In this document: piece by piece, positions 1 through 11,160 of the stretch
How the letters are laid out: every line of letters starts with the position of its first letter
Numbering within the stretch: position 1 is the stretch's first letter
DNA from: Hsuehochloa calcarea
Taxonomy: Eukaryota; Streptophyta; Magnoliopsida; Poales; Poaceae
DNA: 64,000 bases
NCBI GenBank assembly: GCA_036346395.1
Contig: CM070615.1
Location: 26,035,282-26,099,281, forward strand
Direction of reading: 5' to 3'
Notes under the pieces: generated by a model
What the model saw: only the letters and a program-made list of their open reading frames with translations
Told to the model about the DNA's origin: nothing
Database searches by the model: none
Program-made: the position numbers and the translations under genes

Positions 1-780
1 AACAAGTCAAGGTCTGCGTGCGACTGTCGTTGGTCAATCCGACCGCTATGGAAGAGCGAAGTCAATTCGCAACATGCCGATCACGCCATGTATCCATCTC
101 AAAGGGAAATCAAGATCTACCTCAAAACGACGGAAGTCACGACACAAAGGGAGCATGAGGACGAAAATCAAAACCTCGTAAAACCAAGTCCTCGATGCTG
201 CCCTAAATCATCATTGTACTAAATTTAGACTCGTGTTGGTCTTAGGTGCACTCATAGTCCGGGCTGACCATGAATGTACCTAACAGACTAACACGATCTC
301 TACGCATGATCTTTGCGCCCTCAAGCAATGATCAACTATGTTCATCCTTCCGATGTAAGGTGCAATGATACTGCTTCGCTCGAGGCCGGTCAGCAGTGGA
401 ATCACTTTGTCGTCAGAATTCCTTTGAACAAAACCCACGACTTAAAATTGACTTTCTCCCCGGCTTAGTTTTGATCACACCGTGCTATGGTTTTGAGCAC
501 GACTGTGGATGCTTCCTCATATCCTCATGAATATCATATCCTAGACCTCGATTAAATCTGCAAATCTTAGATTTGTCTAGAATGAGATTGAGCTTCTTCT
601 TGCTCTCCTACAAACCTCTCGAGAGTGTTCATAAGATAACGACACTCCTAAAAGAGAGAGGTGCAAGAAGAGCAGGGGGAAGAAGGAACAGCAGAAGGTA
701 AGGAGCGTAAGAAGAACCAACAAATAGAGGAAGGATTGGCTTGTGCACGCACAAACCGACTTTGGGGGACAAACCCCATC
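1..780. other. unassigned repetitive-looking DNA
   Basis: No convincing coding domain or element terminus could be read here. Positions 600-720 are purine-rich on the plus strand. The stretch adjoins a minus-strand Copia relic and may be its degraded pol part or a separate insertion; the junction cannot be placed. Confidence 0.3.
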
Positions 781-782
781 AG

Positions 783-2670
783 CTAGCAAGATTGGTTCAC
801 GCTGCTAGGCGCCTCTACCAAACCCTTAGACTTCTTTCCAAAGACACACAATACAAGCAGATGATTGTGTTCTAGAAGGTCCTTAGTTAGCTTCACACAT
901 TTTTCTTCCAAAGCAACCAAATCACATTTTAGTTTATTACATTGATTACAAGGTGAGCTAACAAGGTCCTTAGAAGCATATCGAGCCAATTTGTTATCGT
1001 GATCAATCATTTCTTGAAACCGCTTGGATACAGATTCTAGTTCAAGTAGCTAACTTAGGACAGCTTTAAACAAGAAACAATAGGCTCTAGTAGTGCAATT
1101 TGAATTCAAGAATTTTGTGATCCGCCTGCTTTAGGTTCATCTTGAGATTATTACAATTTTCACAAGTCTCAGTGATCGAGCAACATGGTATAAAGACCTC
1201 TAAACGAATTGTCCTTAACCTCACATGAGGTGCAAGCAAAGAGCCTCAACAAAGAGTAGATGAAGGAGGTGCTACTCTACTCATCTCTAATTCAAAGAAG
1301 AAGGCTAATGTTCTCTACTTTAATCATGTCAAGTTCAGAGGACGACTATCATGCAAGGTCCTTAGTTTTTCCATGTCATCAAGCAAAGCACAAGATGTGT
1401 CACAATCATCACTGAGGGAGTGATGTAAGTAAAGAAAGCTCTCGTGATAGTCTAGCTACTTCCTTCTCCAACTCAAAGACACTTAGCCCCGGACTTAGCA
1501 TGAAATCTACCTAGCTTAAGAAAAGCATCATTAAGCTGGTCATAAGTGGACTAACCTCATCGGAGTCGGAGTACGCCATTGCCGCTGGGCCGCTCGAGGG
1601 CCATGAAGCACATGCCGAGAAGTTGCCGCCCTGGGATCATGATCGCCCTTCCCATCATCGCCACTCCATCCCTCCACCTCGCCGGTGTCCAGCCTGTCGA
1701 GGGCGTGAGGACGCTGATGGAATGCCTTCTTTGCCTTCCCAAAGTTGCGAACTTCTTCTTGCCTTGGTCAAAGCCGAGGGCTTCGTGTTGCGGTTCTTGT
1801 CGATGTAGTCGCTCTTGCTCTGACCGCCATAGTCACCTTTTCCCTTCCCAAGCTTGGGACAGCTTGCTCGGATGTGGTTGGGGCCACCACACTCAAACAA
1901 ATCACAGACCTCCTCTTTTCCATCCCTCCTCCTCTTGTAAGCATGGGAAAACTTCCGAGCTAGGAGGGCTAGCTGCTCATCCTCAAGCCGCTCTAATCGA
2001 TCATCGCTATGTCACGAGAGCACCTAGGGAGAACCCCAGACGACTCGTAAGAAGATCCAGAGGTGGGATCGCTGACTAAAGCCATCGACCGTGACTTCGA
2101 CCTTCGAGAGACAATGTCAATCTCGTGAGTCTTGAGACGCGAGTAAAGCGCATCAAGAGTCGTGGTCGAGAGGTCCGTGCTATCTTTGATGGTAGTCACT
2201 TTCATCTCCCAAACACGAAGATCAAGTGCGAAGCATCTGGCCGAAAGCGTTATCCGAGTTGGGGTATGTAAGACCGACCGCCGGAGGTTGCTCAAAATCT
2301 GTGAAAAGCGTAAAAGCACTCGCCAAGAGATTCACCAGAAGCATTTCAAATTTATCAGATTCTCGCTGAATCGGGTCTTGTCGAACCATTTAACTGGTGG
2401 TGCCTCATGGTATGCATCGAGGGTCACCTGATGTCGTAGCGTAAATCAAATGAGAAATGCGATCAAACTCACTTCGCTTAAACCCGAATGATAATGTTCC
2501 TTGCCTTAGCGCTTGCCTCAACATCGCATGTTTCCCACATTGATGTTTTCTATCGGCAGAATAAAGAAATCTAACCTTCACCTTTCTCCAGATGGCATAC
2601 CCGAGCCTCGGATGTAAGTTTCATTCGCTCTTCCGTATGGGATAATCCATACCATCAAAGACCGGAGGCT
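783..2670 (-). pseudogene. Ty1/Copia (SIRE-like) gag remnant
   Basis: Read on the minus strand from 2670 downward, fragments appear in the order expected for a SIRE/Maximus-type gag. The N-terminal FDGMDYP motif lies just after the PBS (about 2660-2640). A segment with LDALYSRLKTHEIDIVSRRS and MALVS follows at about 2240-2100. A CCHC zinc knuckle (CGGPNHIRASCPK-like) starts near 1895, and a Lys/Cys-rich linker containing CNQCNKLKCDL lies at 1010-783. The pieces are in different frames with stops between them, so this is a broken gene. Gag packages element RNA; the knuckle binds nucleic acid. The same order recurs in the larger Copia element at 46233-57375, which supports the assignment. Protease, integrase and RT were not found below 780. 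Confidence 0.7.
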
Positions 2671-2731
2671 TTGTGGAATACTTGTCCGCTGTTATGGCTC
2701 AACCGACCGTTAAGATCTATAAAGAAGAGCT

Positions 2732-2748
2732 AACCGCTCGATACCAAT
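2732..2748 (-). other. Copia primer-binding site (initiator-Met tRNA type)
   Basis: The minus strand reads ATTGGTATCGAGCGG directly after the LTR terminus TTTGGTCCTTCA. This matches the TGGTATCAGAGC type of PBS used by plant Copia elements, with one mismatch. Confidence 0.65.
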
Positions 2749-3414
2749 TGAAGGACCAAATGGCAACAGAGGGGGGTGAATGGTGCCTTAAAATTAAGAA
2801 CTCCTTTAATGTATTTAAACAAGATCTACAAAACCCTCTCAAGAAGAGTAAAACAAAATCGAGAACTAAAACAGTTTCACTGCTCACAAAATCGAAGCTC
2901 GATTCTACCAATGTAGTTCCGCACCGTAGTTCCGGGTTAGTGCGAAGTTCCGTCACGGGTAGTTCCGCTTTGACAATCGGAAGTTCCATTGTCCCGATCA
3001 AGAACAAAGCGCCGGTTTTTCTCAAAATCCAAAATGCTAAATCTTGAATGCTCTTCTCAGTCAAGTTTCACAGACATCATCCTAAACACCATCTTGACCT
3101 TATGGAGAAGAATCGCAAACAAAGATTCAATAATCAAGCCAAAACGGATTTCTTGAAGAAGGGCAAGAAAGACCAAAACCCACAATAAACGAGATTCTCA
3201 GATTCTTAGCTCATGAAACTTTGAGAATGCAATAGCAATATCAAAACGACTCTAGATATCAAGTTTCAAGCTATTTCATAGGACTAATCAAAAGATACAT
3301 CAAAACCCTAAATATTCAACAAGAACAGAAGGGAATAAGAGAGGCACAAACAAGTAATCAAAACCTCGTAGTTTCATTGATAGAGATCAAAAGATTACAG
3401 AGGAAACACAAGAG
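2749..3414 (-). mobile_element. 5' LTR fragment of the Copia relic at 783-2670
   Basis: The 3' end of this minus-strand LTR abuts the PBS at 2748. Inside it on the plus strand is the gggggtgaat block typical of SIRE-like LTR ends, and repeated AGTTCCG motifs at about 2918-2990. The far boundary is approximate: at about 3415 the sequence turns into gag of another Copia element, so this LTR is truncated. Confidence 0.5.
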
Positions 3415-4281
3415 GAATGATTACAAGGATTTTCAGCTCATTCTCTCCAAACCAACAACCTCTCATGACGATTTGGGCTCCTCTTCATCTTCCTCGCCAT
3501 ATGGATATTTTGAGGCAATGTGTCCCTTTTCTTGACAATTGTAGCACCTTAGAGTCTTATAGTGCTTTGTCTTGGAAGATGAGCTTTCCATGTGAGCCAC
3601 GTCTCTTCGTGAGATTTTCCATTTTACTCATAAGAGTGACCATTTCTTCTTCGATGTCATCATTTTCCTCATTTTAATACTTTTGATCCTCATCTTCACT
3701 GAATCATGTTTGGCCTTGAATGCATGAATTATTTTGCTTGAAGTGGAGGCTCTGTCCTCGAGCTCTTCTTTATCCTTCTTGTACATCTCATTTGTAATGA
3801 GATTGTCCAAAAGAGCGGTAGGAGTCATTCTTGGCAATTCAGATGAATTTAGGAATAACGTCACCAATGTCTCATATTTGTTCGGTAGAACCCTAAGCAT
3901 CTTGCACACAATATCAAGATCGGTTAGATCGCATGATATACCTTTGAGCTCATTTACAATGTTGTTTAATCTAGAATACATCCCATTGATACTCTCATGA
4001 GACAACATGGTAAATGACTCATATTTGAGCTTCAACCTGTGCATTTTAGCTTCTTTGACCGAGGAGGTTCCCTCATGAATTTCCATGAAAGTTGTCCAAA
4101 CATCATGAGCATTATCAAGATTGCTCACTCTATTGAACTCATCCACACTTAACGTGTTATATAGAGAATTTAAAGCATGAGTATCGAGTTGCAAGTTTTG
4201 CTCTTTCCTTCGAGTGGGGTTTTGTGGATCATTTGGAGTAGCAAAATCTAGATCAACAATTATCCATAGGTCTGGGCCCAT
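3415..4281 (-). pseudogene. Ty1/Copia gag (UBN2-type), truncated
   Basis: An open stretch of 217 codons (4281-3628) carries the UBN2-type gag core of plant Copia elements: ALNSLYNTLS, VWTTFMEIHEGT, KEAKMHRLKLKYE, ESINGMYSRLNNIVNELK and CKMLRVLPNKYETLV, then an acidic coiled tail. A frameshift later, at about 3550-3500, the minus strand encodes a zinc knuckle CYNCQEKGHIASKY in which the last Cys is Tyr. Nothing of protease or pol follows; at about 3415 it is cut by the LTR of another Copia element. The gene belongs to the LTR at 4437-8320. As read it cannot produce a complete Gag-Pol. Confidence 0.8.
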
Positions 4282-4420
4282 GACTTAATATAAATGGTTA
4301 TTCTAATATTCTAATAAGCATAATTTAAATAATCAAAGTGTAGAGCCCTACTGGGGTGAAAAACCTCTATAGTCGTCTTCCTTTCCTCTCTAGACTATTA
4401 AGTCTAATGAATGAGAGACC

Positions 4421-4436
4421 AAGTTTTGATACCACT
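4421..4436 (-). other. Copia primer-binding site
   Basis: The minus strand reads AAGTGGTATCAAAACTT immediately after the LTR end ATCTTACA, a diverged initiator-Met PBS. It fixes the 3' end of the minus-strand 5' LTR at 4437. Confidence 0.65.
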
Positions 4437-7400
4437 TGTAAGATCTAGGGGGCCGACTAGAGGAGGTGAATAGGCGGTTTAAAAATTCTTTTAGCCAAAA
4501 TTGAGTTTTGTTGCGAAATTGTAAATTAAATTGGTTTTGCACAATCTAAAACCTAAAACAACTAGTCTCACTATGTGCACGAACAACCTAAGTCTAAAAT
4601 ATAGAATGCAATTCTAAGGAGACATACAAGCAATTTAATTCTACAAAAGTCAATTGCAAGAAAGTAAAGCTCAAGAAAGCAAACCACAAGAACACTTGAT
4701 CTTTCTCCCGTGGTGATCGAAAACATGCCAGTTTCCTCTAGTCTACATTGTGGTAAGCCCAAATGAATTGGACCGGCTGCACAAATTAACATTCACCTTG
4801 AATCTACTCGAGGTTGATCTTCCTCCACTCTCGAGAAGGCGAGCACCAAGCCACTCACAACCGCCCGGATCTTCTCATAACCTTCTTTGATAAGATCACC
4901 GGTATAACTTCTCCAAGCCATCTAGGTGTCGGCAAACACCAAGAGTAACAAGTCGAAGATGCTCACTTGAACGAATCAAGTGTCTAAACTCGATGGGTAC
5001 TAAATCCAACACCTAATGCAACATATGCACTAGGATTTTGCTCTTTAAGCTCACTAAGCGCAACACATACACAAAAGAGAGCAGAGGGCTTGGTCTTTGC
5101 TCAAAGGGAACGAAAATGGCCCCAGCACTATGCCACAACCGGCCACAAGGGGTATTTATACATCCACTCAAGAAAACTAGCCATTGGAGGAGAATCTGAA
5201 GAAAATTAGGGAATTCCAGTTTGACTACCAACCAATGGCCGATCAGATCACCCTAGCTCCAACGACTATAAAACTAGCCATTGAACACTCAACTGGACTG
5301 ACCACCCTCACAAGGGCCGGTCAGACCAGACCAAATTGGTCAAATAGCAGTAACACCCTGGCTATTCGGAAGCCAAGATGTTACCTAAAGAACTATCATA
5401 CAACCACATTGCGGAAGAATTTAAATTGTAACTCCTCTAAGTACAAAAAGAGATCAACTTTAATAGCAGCATGACAGGAATAAAGACTAAATTCATCTGA
5501 GTATAATCAGAGAGTGAATAAAACAAACCACTAGCAGCAATTAACAAAATATAACATGGAGGGAAATATCATGCAGTCTCAAATTTATTTATTATAGTTC
5601 CTCAGTTAGCAAATAGAAGACTTAATCGAACTGTAAATTATGGTGAACTGAGTGAAAAGTGCTTGTCAACTTCCTCCCAACAAAATCATCATCAACGTTC
5701 ACCTAAATAAATAAAGAAAACAAGAATGAGTCGAAACTCAGCAAGTACAATAAACAATTGATTATACAAAATTCTGAACATGTCAACCACAATACGAATT
5801 ATGAACTCAGCTCTGGAAACTTATGTGTATGTATGGAATGAGTGGATGCATTGAAAGGAATGGACTGCACACATGCTCATACCGGTATAGCGAGTGACAA
5901 ACCCGTCGGTGTTCACCTATGCCCGTACTTAACAAAGTCCAGGGTTCCAATCACCGTATGAAGAACGTTTCATACGGGTGTCCAAAATTTACCCACATTA
6001 GAATGGTGTGTCTTACATGCCCATACTGGAGTTGATGGGTTTTTACAATTCCACTCCCGTGGACGGAGCTTGAACAACGTATGAATGGAATAAAACATAT
6101 GCAATGAATGTCACCACTTTCTTCCACATGGATTATCAATTAAGAACGGAATGTATAACATGGAATATGAACATGGATCATAAAATTAATAAAGACATCA
6201 ACCATCATTCAACAGAATCAATACATGTAATACATTGTACTTGCTTTCCGCAGACGTGCTAGGAGGCAACGAAGGTGCTCCTACACTCGACGCCTACACA
6301 ATTATGTATTCCAAATGGGGATGACAGGGCATGACAATGCTACCGGTGATCTACAATAACCCCCTGACTATCCAGTACAACGAATAGATCCAAAACTAAA
6401 ATCAGACAATTCACCACCAAACCATAATCGACAATGAGACGGAAAATTCATATCTATTGAACCGGGACTCGGAACGAGGTGAGTTCAGTTCCCAACGAAA
6501 CTTAATGAGCAAACCTACAAAACTCTAGTTGACAAGATTTCCTAATTATGCAAAAATATTTGACTAAATAGTAGGTAAAAATGCCCGACAAAGACTCTAT
6601 CCGCATTTAACGTAACAACAAATAAGAACATAGCATAAATTTTAACCTATAGATCCAATTAAAGTGTTATTTATCAATCTGAAAATATGATAAAATTATC
6701 TACAGAAATCGTTTTGGGTGACAAATCTGAATCTGATCCTAACAAGTTATATTTCATTAAACAACCATATTGACAATTCTCGTCAGGTTTCTTAGGACAG
6801 CAAGAAAAAATCTATCATAACTTTTGAACCATAGATCAGATTCTGGTGATCTTGGCAGCTATGAAAATCTAAGAACCGTGGCTACAAATCACTAGGAGGG
6901 GTGAGCCTCTAGATCAGCCTCTAAGATGCCAAAACTGGGCACGCAACATTCTGGATAGATTCTGGAAATTCTACCGTAGCAATTCGATTCAATCCTACTA
7001 ATCAATTCTCATCCAATGGGCATCAAACAATGAAACAAACTCGTCGTTACCCTTAAAGATTTGCAGGGAGACGGTGTTCCACTCCTCGAAGAACCCCCTT
7101 CCTTCTTCCTTGAGGCCGACCACCACAGCAGCAACCACGAGGAGGAGGAAGGGCCGGCTGAAGAGAGAACCAGAGGAGGCGGCTTGGAGAGTGACTTCGG
7201 GGAGCCTCAGGGCTGTGTCGGGGCAGGAGACGGCGTCATGGAGCAGGAGGTGGCACCGGTTTGGGAGGAGGGAGTGGCGGCTTGGAAGGGGAGGGGTGGT
7301 GGCTTGGAATGGGAAGGGAGGCCGGCTAGGGTTGTGGGAGGGGGGAGGTGGGAGGTGGGGGCGCATGGGCTTTGGGCCTGCTGCGCCTCCCCCCTCTTTC

Positions 7401-8320
7401 TCGACCCATAACTGGCCGACCATGCCTACCCGGCCTGGGTCGGAGGCCCCGGGTTTCGAATTTCCCCCAAAACCTCCGATTTTTGAATAAACCCCTTCAC
7501 CTGAATTAAAATCCTTCAAACCGATACTCGGGATATTACAATAGCCAGGGGCAGCCAGACTGCTCCAAACAGGCTACGGTCAGACTGCAAGAGACTAGGA
7601 AAACCAGAATTTGTATTTCACTTCAACTCAATTTGCAAAACACATTGACCAATTGATGTGTGATGCAAACAAAGAAAAAAAGCATGATTCTCAACGAGTT
7701 GCAAAACACATTTGCCGACTTTTAGAATCATACCACAAGGCATGATACATGGACTTAGACCATCTGCAAAACACATTCGCAAACTAAAGTCACATGCTAC
7801 AAGAATTATGCATGAGCCTCAACTATTTGTAAAACACATTTCCAAATATCGGCAACATGCCAAGGAGAGCTAGAGCAAGCACTAAGAGCTATCAGCACAT
7901 GACACACCCAAGCTACTAGTCAAAACCCCTCTTAATAGTACAACAAACTATACTAGCAATCCGGTCTCCACATCAAACACTGAGACCGATAAAATTACTA
8001 AGAAACAAATCCTTAGCCTATGCTAGAAATACCTTTGCCTTAAGCATCCATCTTGGAGTGGTCACTTGATGACGAACATCTTCACTCCAAGTCTAGATTC
8101 TTGACTTGAATATTATCAACACATGATGATCTTATTCACTTCGGAATCTTATCTTGATGCTCATCAACACATGATGACATCATTCACACCGAACCTTGAC
8201 TTGATGACAATCATTTCATGATGTCATTCAAAGTCTTCATCATCGTGAGACTCAACCTGTTTCACTAACTAATGGAAAATATTGGTCCACATGATAATTG
8301 TCATTAATTATCAAAATACA
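4437..8320 (-). mobile_element. 5' LTR of truncated minus-strand Copia element (interrupted)
   Basis: On the minus strand the LTR starts TGTATTTTGATAATTAATG at 8320 and ends ...GATCTTACA at 4437, next to a PBS. It is split by a Gypsy solo LTR at 5349-7540; removing that and one TSD leaves about 1.69 kb. It carries the CCTCCTCTAGTCGG block near its 3' end, GGTCAGACCG-type motifs (about 5225-5340, 7545-7595), and three diverged units around GCAAAACACATTTGC at about 7630-7850. No partner LTR lies in the window. Confidence 0.7.
5349..7540 (-). mobile_element. solo LTR, Tekay-like Gypsy family
   Basis: The left end reads AGTAACACCCTGGC (expected TG mutated to AG) and the right end GGATATTACA, flanked by the perfect 5-bp TSD ATAGC at 5344-5348 and 7541-7545. 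There is no internal region, so this is a solo LTR left by LTR-LTR recombination. It is in reverse orientation relative to the LTR at 11161-13384 and shares with it the ATACCGGTAT core (5879-5888), the GTCGGTGTTCAC block and the CCATACTGGAGTTGATGGG repeats. It sits inside a Copia LTR, so it is younger than that element. Confidence 0.85.
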
Positions 8321-8947
8321 CCATTAACTCATAATGGTGGATCAAGATTTTTTACACACGTGTGGCCCCTGGCCTCGTCCGGCGGACTCGCTGCGGGCGC
8401 CGGTGCAAGTACATTAAAGGATCTCGCGCTGGTGTCACGATAGAGGGCTACTTTTGCTGGCTCGGTCCAGGCACACAGTGCAACCGTGAAGCCCCAATGG
8501 AGATATGGCTGGAAGTGCTCTTGTCGTGAGAAGGCCCATCATCCTCTCGCCGGGTCCCCTACTTCTTATCGAAGTTGTAGTCTGATGTCTGTGCTCCCTC
8601 ATGAGACACCAGCTCCTCATCCCAAATGGGTGTACGACTTATGGAATAGTACATTATGCATGTAAACAAGATGGAAATGCTAAAAGTACACATGACACGA
8701 GAGCATTAGCTGACCTGGTCACTGCATCACAGCAAACAGCTCAGCGTGGTCCTTCCCCGTGTACGTGTGGAATTGAGGACCTGTTTGAAGAACTTTGCTT
8801 TAGTAAATAGTGGAGTTCAAAATAAACAAGAAGATGTGAGTGTTAGAGGTGTGGCTGTGAACTGTGCTAGGGTACTCCCTGCACGGTGCTACGAGGACCC
8901 GTTCGACAAGTTCGGGTTAGGAGCTGTGGGGCGTGACGCACTGTGGC
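8321..8947. other. unassigned DNA
   Basis: No gene or repeat family was recognised between the Copia LTR and the plant-mobile-domain-like fragment. Short open frames here have no identifiable motifs. Confidence 0.3.
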
Positions 8948-9430
8948 TCACCCCCACCCACGCATTGCTGGGTCCAGCACATCCCTCGGCCTCCGGCATG
9001 ACGTAAGCTCGATGACTCGCCTTACCTTCTCCATGATCTGGTCCATGACGTGTCTGAGGTTGTGTCCCATCATGGTAACGTGCTCCCTGATCACCATGCT
9101 ACACACAAAGCTCGCCAACCCGTAGACCTCCCAGCTTAGATTGTTCTGTTACACAGAAATAACAAGTTAGAAAACAAAAAACGTGATAAGTAAATAAGAA
9201 GTATGGACCATTCAATACATACCACGCGATGGAATGTAGAATTCGGCTAGCTGGGGTATGTGTTGGTTGTCGTGGCCTCATGTCGTAGTGGGTTATCCAT
9301 CAACCTGATGCAATAGACCCTCGTCTGAGTGGAGTACCACTCGATGTACTCCTCGTACGTTCGGTGTCATAAGGAGCATCCTTCTAGACTACGTCCTCCG
9401 AGGCGTGGAGCCACTATGTCACCCAAGGGA
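8948..9430 (-). pseudogene. plant-mobile-domain-like (PMD) gene fragment with an intron
   Basis: The minus strand has two putative exons. Exon 1 (about 9430-9233) encodes RTYEEYIEWYSTQTRVY and, later, RHEATTTNTYPS, then a TAG stop before the splice donor. A canonical 87-bp intron (GTATGT at 9232, AACAG ending at 9146) follows. Exon 2 (9145-8948) reads NNLSWEVYGLASFVCSMV, then HVMDQIMEKVRRV, and ends at TGA. The EWY...TR segment followed by an LSWEVYGLAS helix recalls the C-terminal part of transposon-derived plant mobile domain proteins. The in-frame stop and missing N-terminus make it a relic. It abuts a hAT-like end. The family call is from motif memory and needs a profile search. Confidence 0.4.
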
Positions 9431-9431
9431 C

Positions 9432-9640
9432 TAGGGCTGGAAACAAGTCGAGCCGAGTCGACTCGAGCCAGGCTCGCTCAAGCTCGTTTCAACAGTCGGC
9501 TCTGCTCAGTCTGAGCACAAGCCAAGATGTCGACTCGGCTCAACTCGAAAGGCGGTTCGAGCCGGCTCGCGAGCCAGGCACAATTGGTCTTTGAGTGGCT
9601 CAGCTCGCGGCTCGGCTCAACGGTTCGGAGCTAGAAAGGC
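9432..9640 (+). mobile_element. hAT-like transposon end (fragment)
   Basis: The segment starts TAGGGCTGGAAACAAG and continues with dense GAGCCGAG / GGCTCG / CTCGAGCC motifs to about 9640. Plant hAT elements characteristically begin with CAGGG/TAGGG-CTGG followed by GAGCC-rich subterminal repeats. No transposase and no opposite end are visible, so it is a fragment. Confidence 0.45.
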
Positions 9641-9829
9641 TACCAGAGAGCAGAATGGCATAATCTGTCGAGAGCAGGAACAAATTGCATCATTTTCAGA
9701 ATCATTTTCTTAAAGAAATACATGACAAAATCACAAGTTTACATCTAGTCATTCAACATAATCAATTTAATCAATCAGAAGGGTGAAAGACTAACACATA
9801 TTTAACAGTTCATCCAAGTCAACATAACA
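9641..9829. other. unassigned spacer
   Basis: AT-rich sequence with nothing recognisable, between the hAT-like end and the Gypsy 5' LTR. The 5 bp before the LTR (TAACA) do not match the 5 bp after the 3' LTR (TCTCC). Confidence 0.3.
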
Positions 9830-9960
9830 TTTAATACTCTGATTTATTATAAGAAAGCTCTCAAAAGAGAAATTAGACATAACAAAAGGGGGTTTCTGCA
9901 GTTTTTCGGCAACCTGGGCCTCGGGCCTTGGCATAGAAGGCCCATGAGGGGCCGGCCACG

Positions 9961-9969
9961 TATAAAAGG
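9961..9969 (+). promoter_or_regulatory. LTR TATA box
   Basis: TATAAAAGG lies in the 5' LTR in the context GGCCACGTATAAAAGGAGGG, repeated at 20328-20336 in the 3' LTR. It is the likely core promoter for element transcription. Confidence 0.6.
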
Positions 9970-10035
9970 AGGGGGAAAACCCTAGTATCTACTATAGCTA
10001 TAGTGTGCGCCGCCACTGTAGCACGGTACCAAGAT

Positions 10036-10130
10036 GAGAAGAGGAGAAAGGAAGGAGAGGAAGGAAGAAAAAGAAAAGAAGAGGAAGAAAGGGAGAAGGG
10101 AGAAAGGGGAGGAAGGAAGAGGATAGGAAG
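10036..10130 (+). repeat. polypurine (GA-rich) tract in the 5' LTR
   Basis: About 95 bases are almost entirely A and G, shortly downstream of the LTR TATA box. The tract recurs at 20431-20540 in the other LTR with different unit numbers, as expected for a slippage-prone sequence. Confidence 0.75.
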
Positions 10131-11160
10131 GGCGCGTTCACGCAGCGAGACGTTGATCTCCAGAGGGTCGAGAAGGGTAAACTCGATCCCCGATCGCTTG
10201 GTAGATTAATCGATTTATTTTGCTGCTGCCAGTAGTAGATCGGTTTGGAACAACGACGTTGGTCATCATGTTTGGGTAGGTTCGTGCCTTTTCTGAACTG
10301 GTCGTCTCCTAGAGAGTTGTAGTTCTTATTCTTAGCTTTCTATAGGAGTAAAGATCACTAAATTTGGAGTTACGATCTAGAAGTTATGATGGTTTGTTTA
10401 TGACTATCCAGAAGGGCTGACGAGGATTATCAGTTATTTTGTGTAGCCAATATGATTTAGTTAGAGGCCGAATTAGAGAGTTCATCCAACATGAAAGTTG
10501 TATGCAATCCTTTAATCTTTTCAGATTGGTAGAGAATTTGATTTTTGGTTGAGCCAATCAAAAGATACGAATTTTGCTTCTATCGCAATAGTTCTAATTG
10601 ACAGATTGTAGGTGCAAAAATTTCATCTGATCCATAGATATATTAGATTACCGAATCAGAAAACCTTGAAAACTAGGTTATCGTAGAATATTTTTCCATG
10701 TTTCTAGAGAGTTCAAGATCACTCCTTTCCGAGCTTCGTAGTAAAAGATGTGAAATTTTTTGTACCGGTATCCAGTATGACCTTCCGCTAGACTGTCGGG
10801 TAAATTGAGTAGAACCAATATTTGAATCTTGCGTTTTGAGAAGACGGGTTAGGTGGTGTGAGTAGAGTATACTTTTCACAGCGTTCTTATGTCAGTGATT
10901 CTCTTGTGTAGGAGAAGGGGTTCCGGAGTTAGGGGCATCGTCGTTACCTCCCTGCGCGTCGTAGCGAAAAAGGCAAGTACATTTGTATGGTTGTGTTGAT
11001 ATGAGCTTTTTCTTGTACGATGAATGTATGGTGAACAATGTTTTATGCGTACTTATTCCTGTTCATAACTGGTTACATGGTTCTGTTAATGATATGTCTT
11101 TGTCCATCGAATTCATTCATGCATGCAAGTATTGTTCTGGTTACATCCACGGGAGTGGGT

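Noticed and set aside
577..789. A 70-residue minus-strand leucine-rich protein
   Set aside because: Low-complexity reverse complement of a purine-rich stretch; no start context, domain or neighbour supports it.
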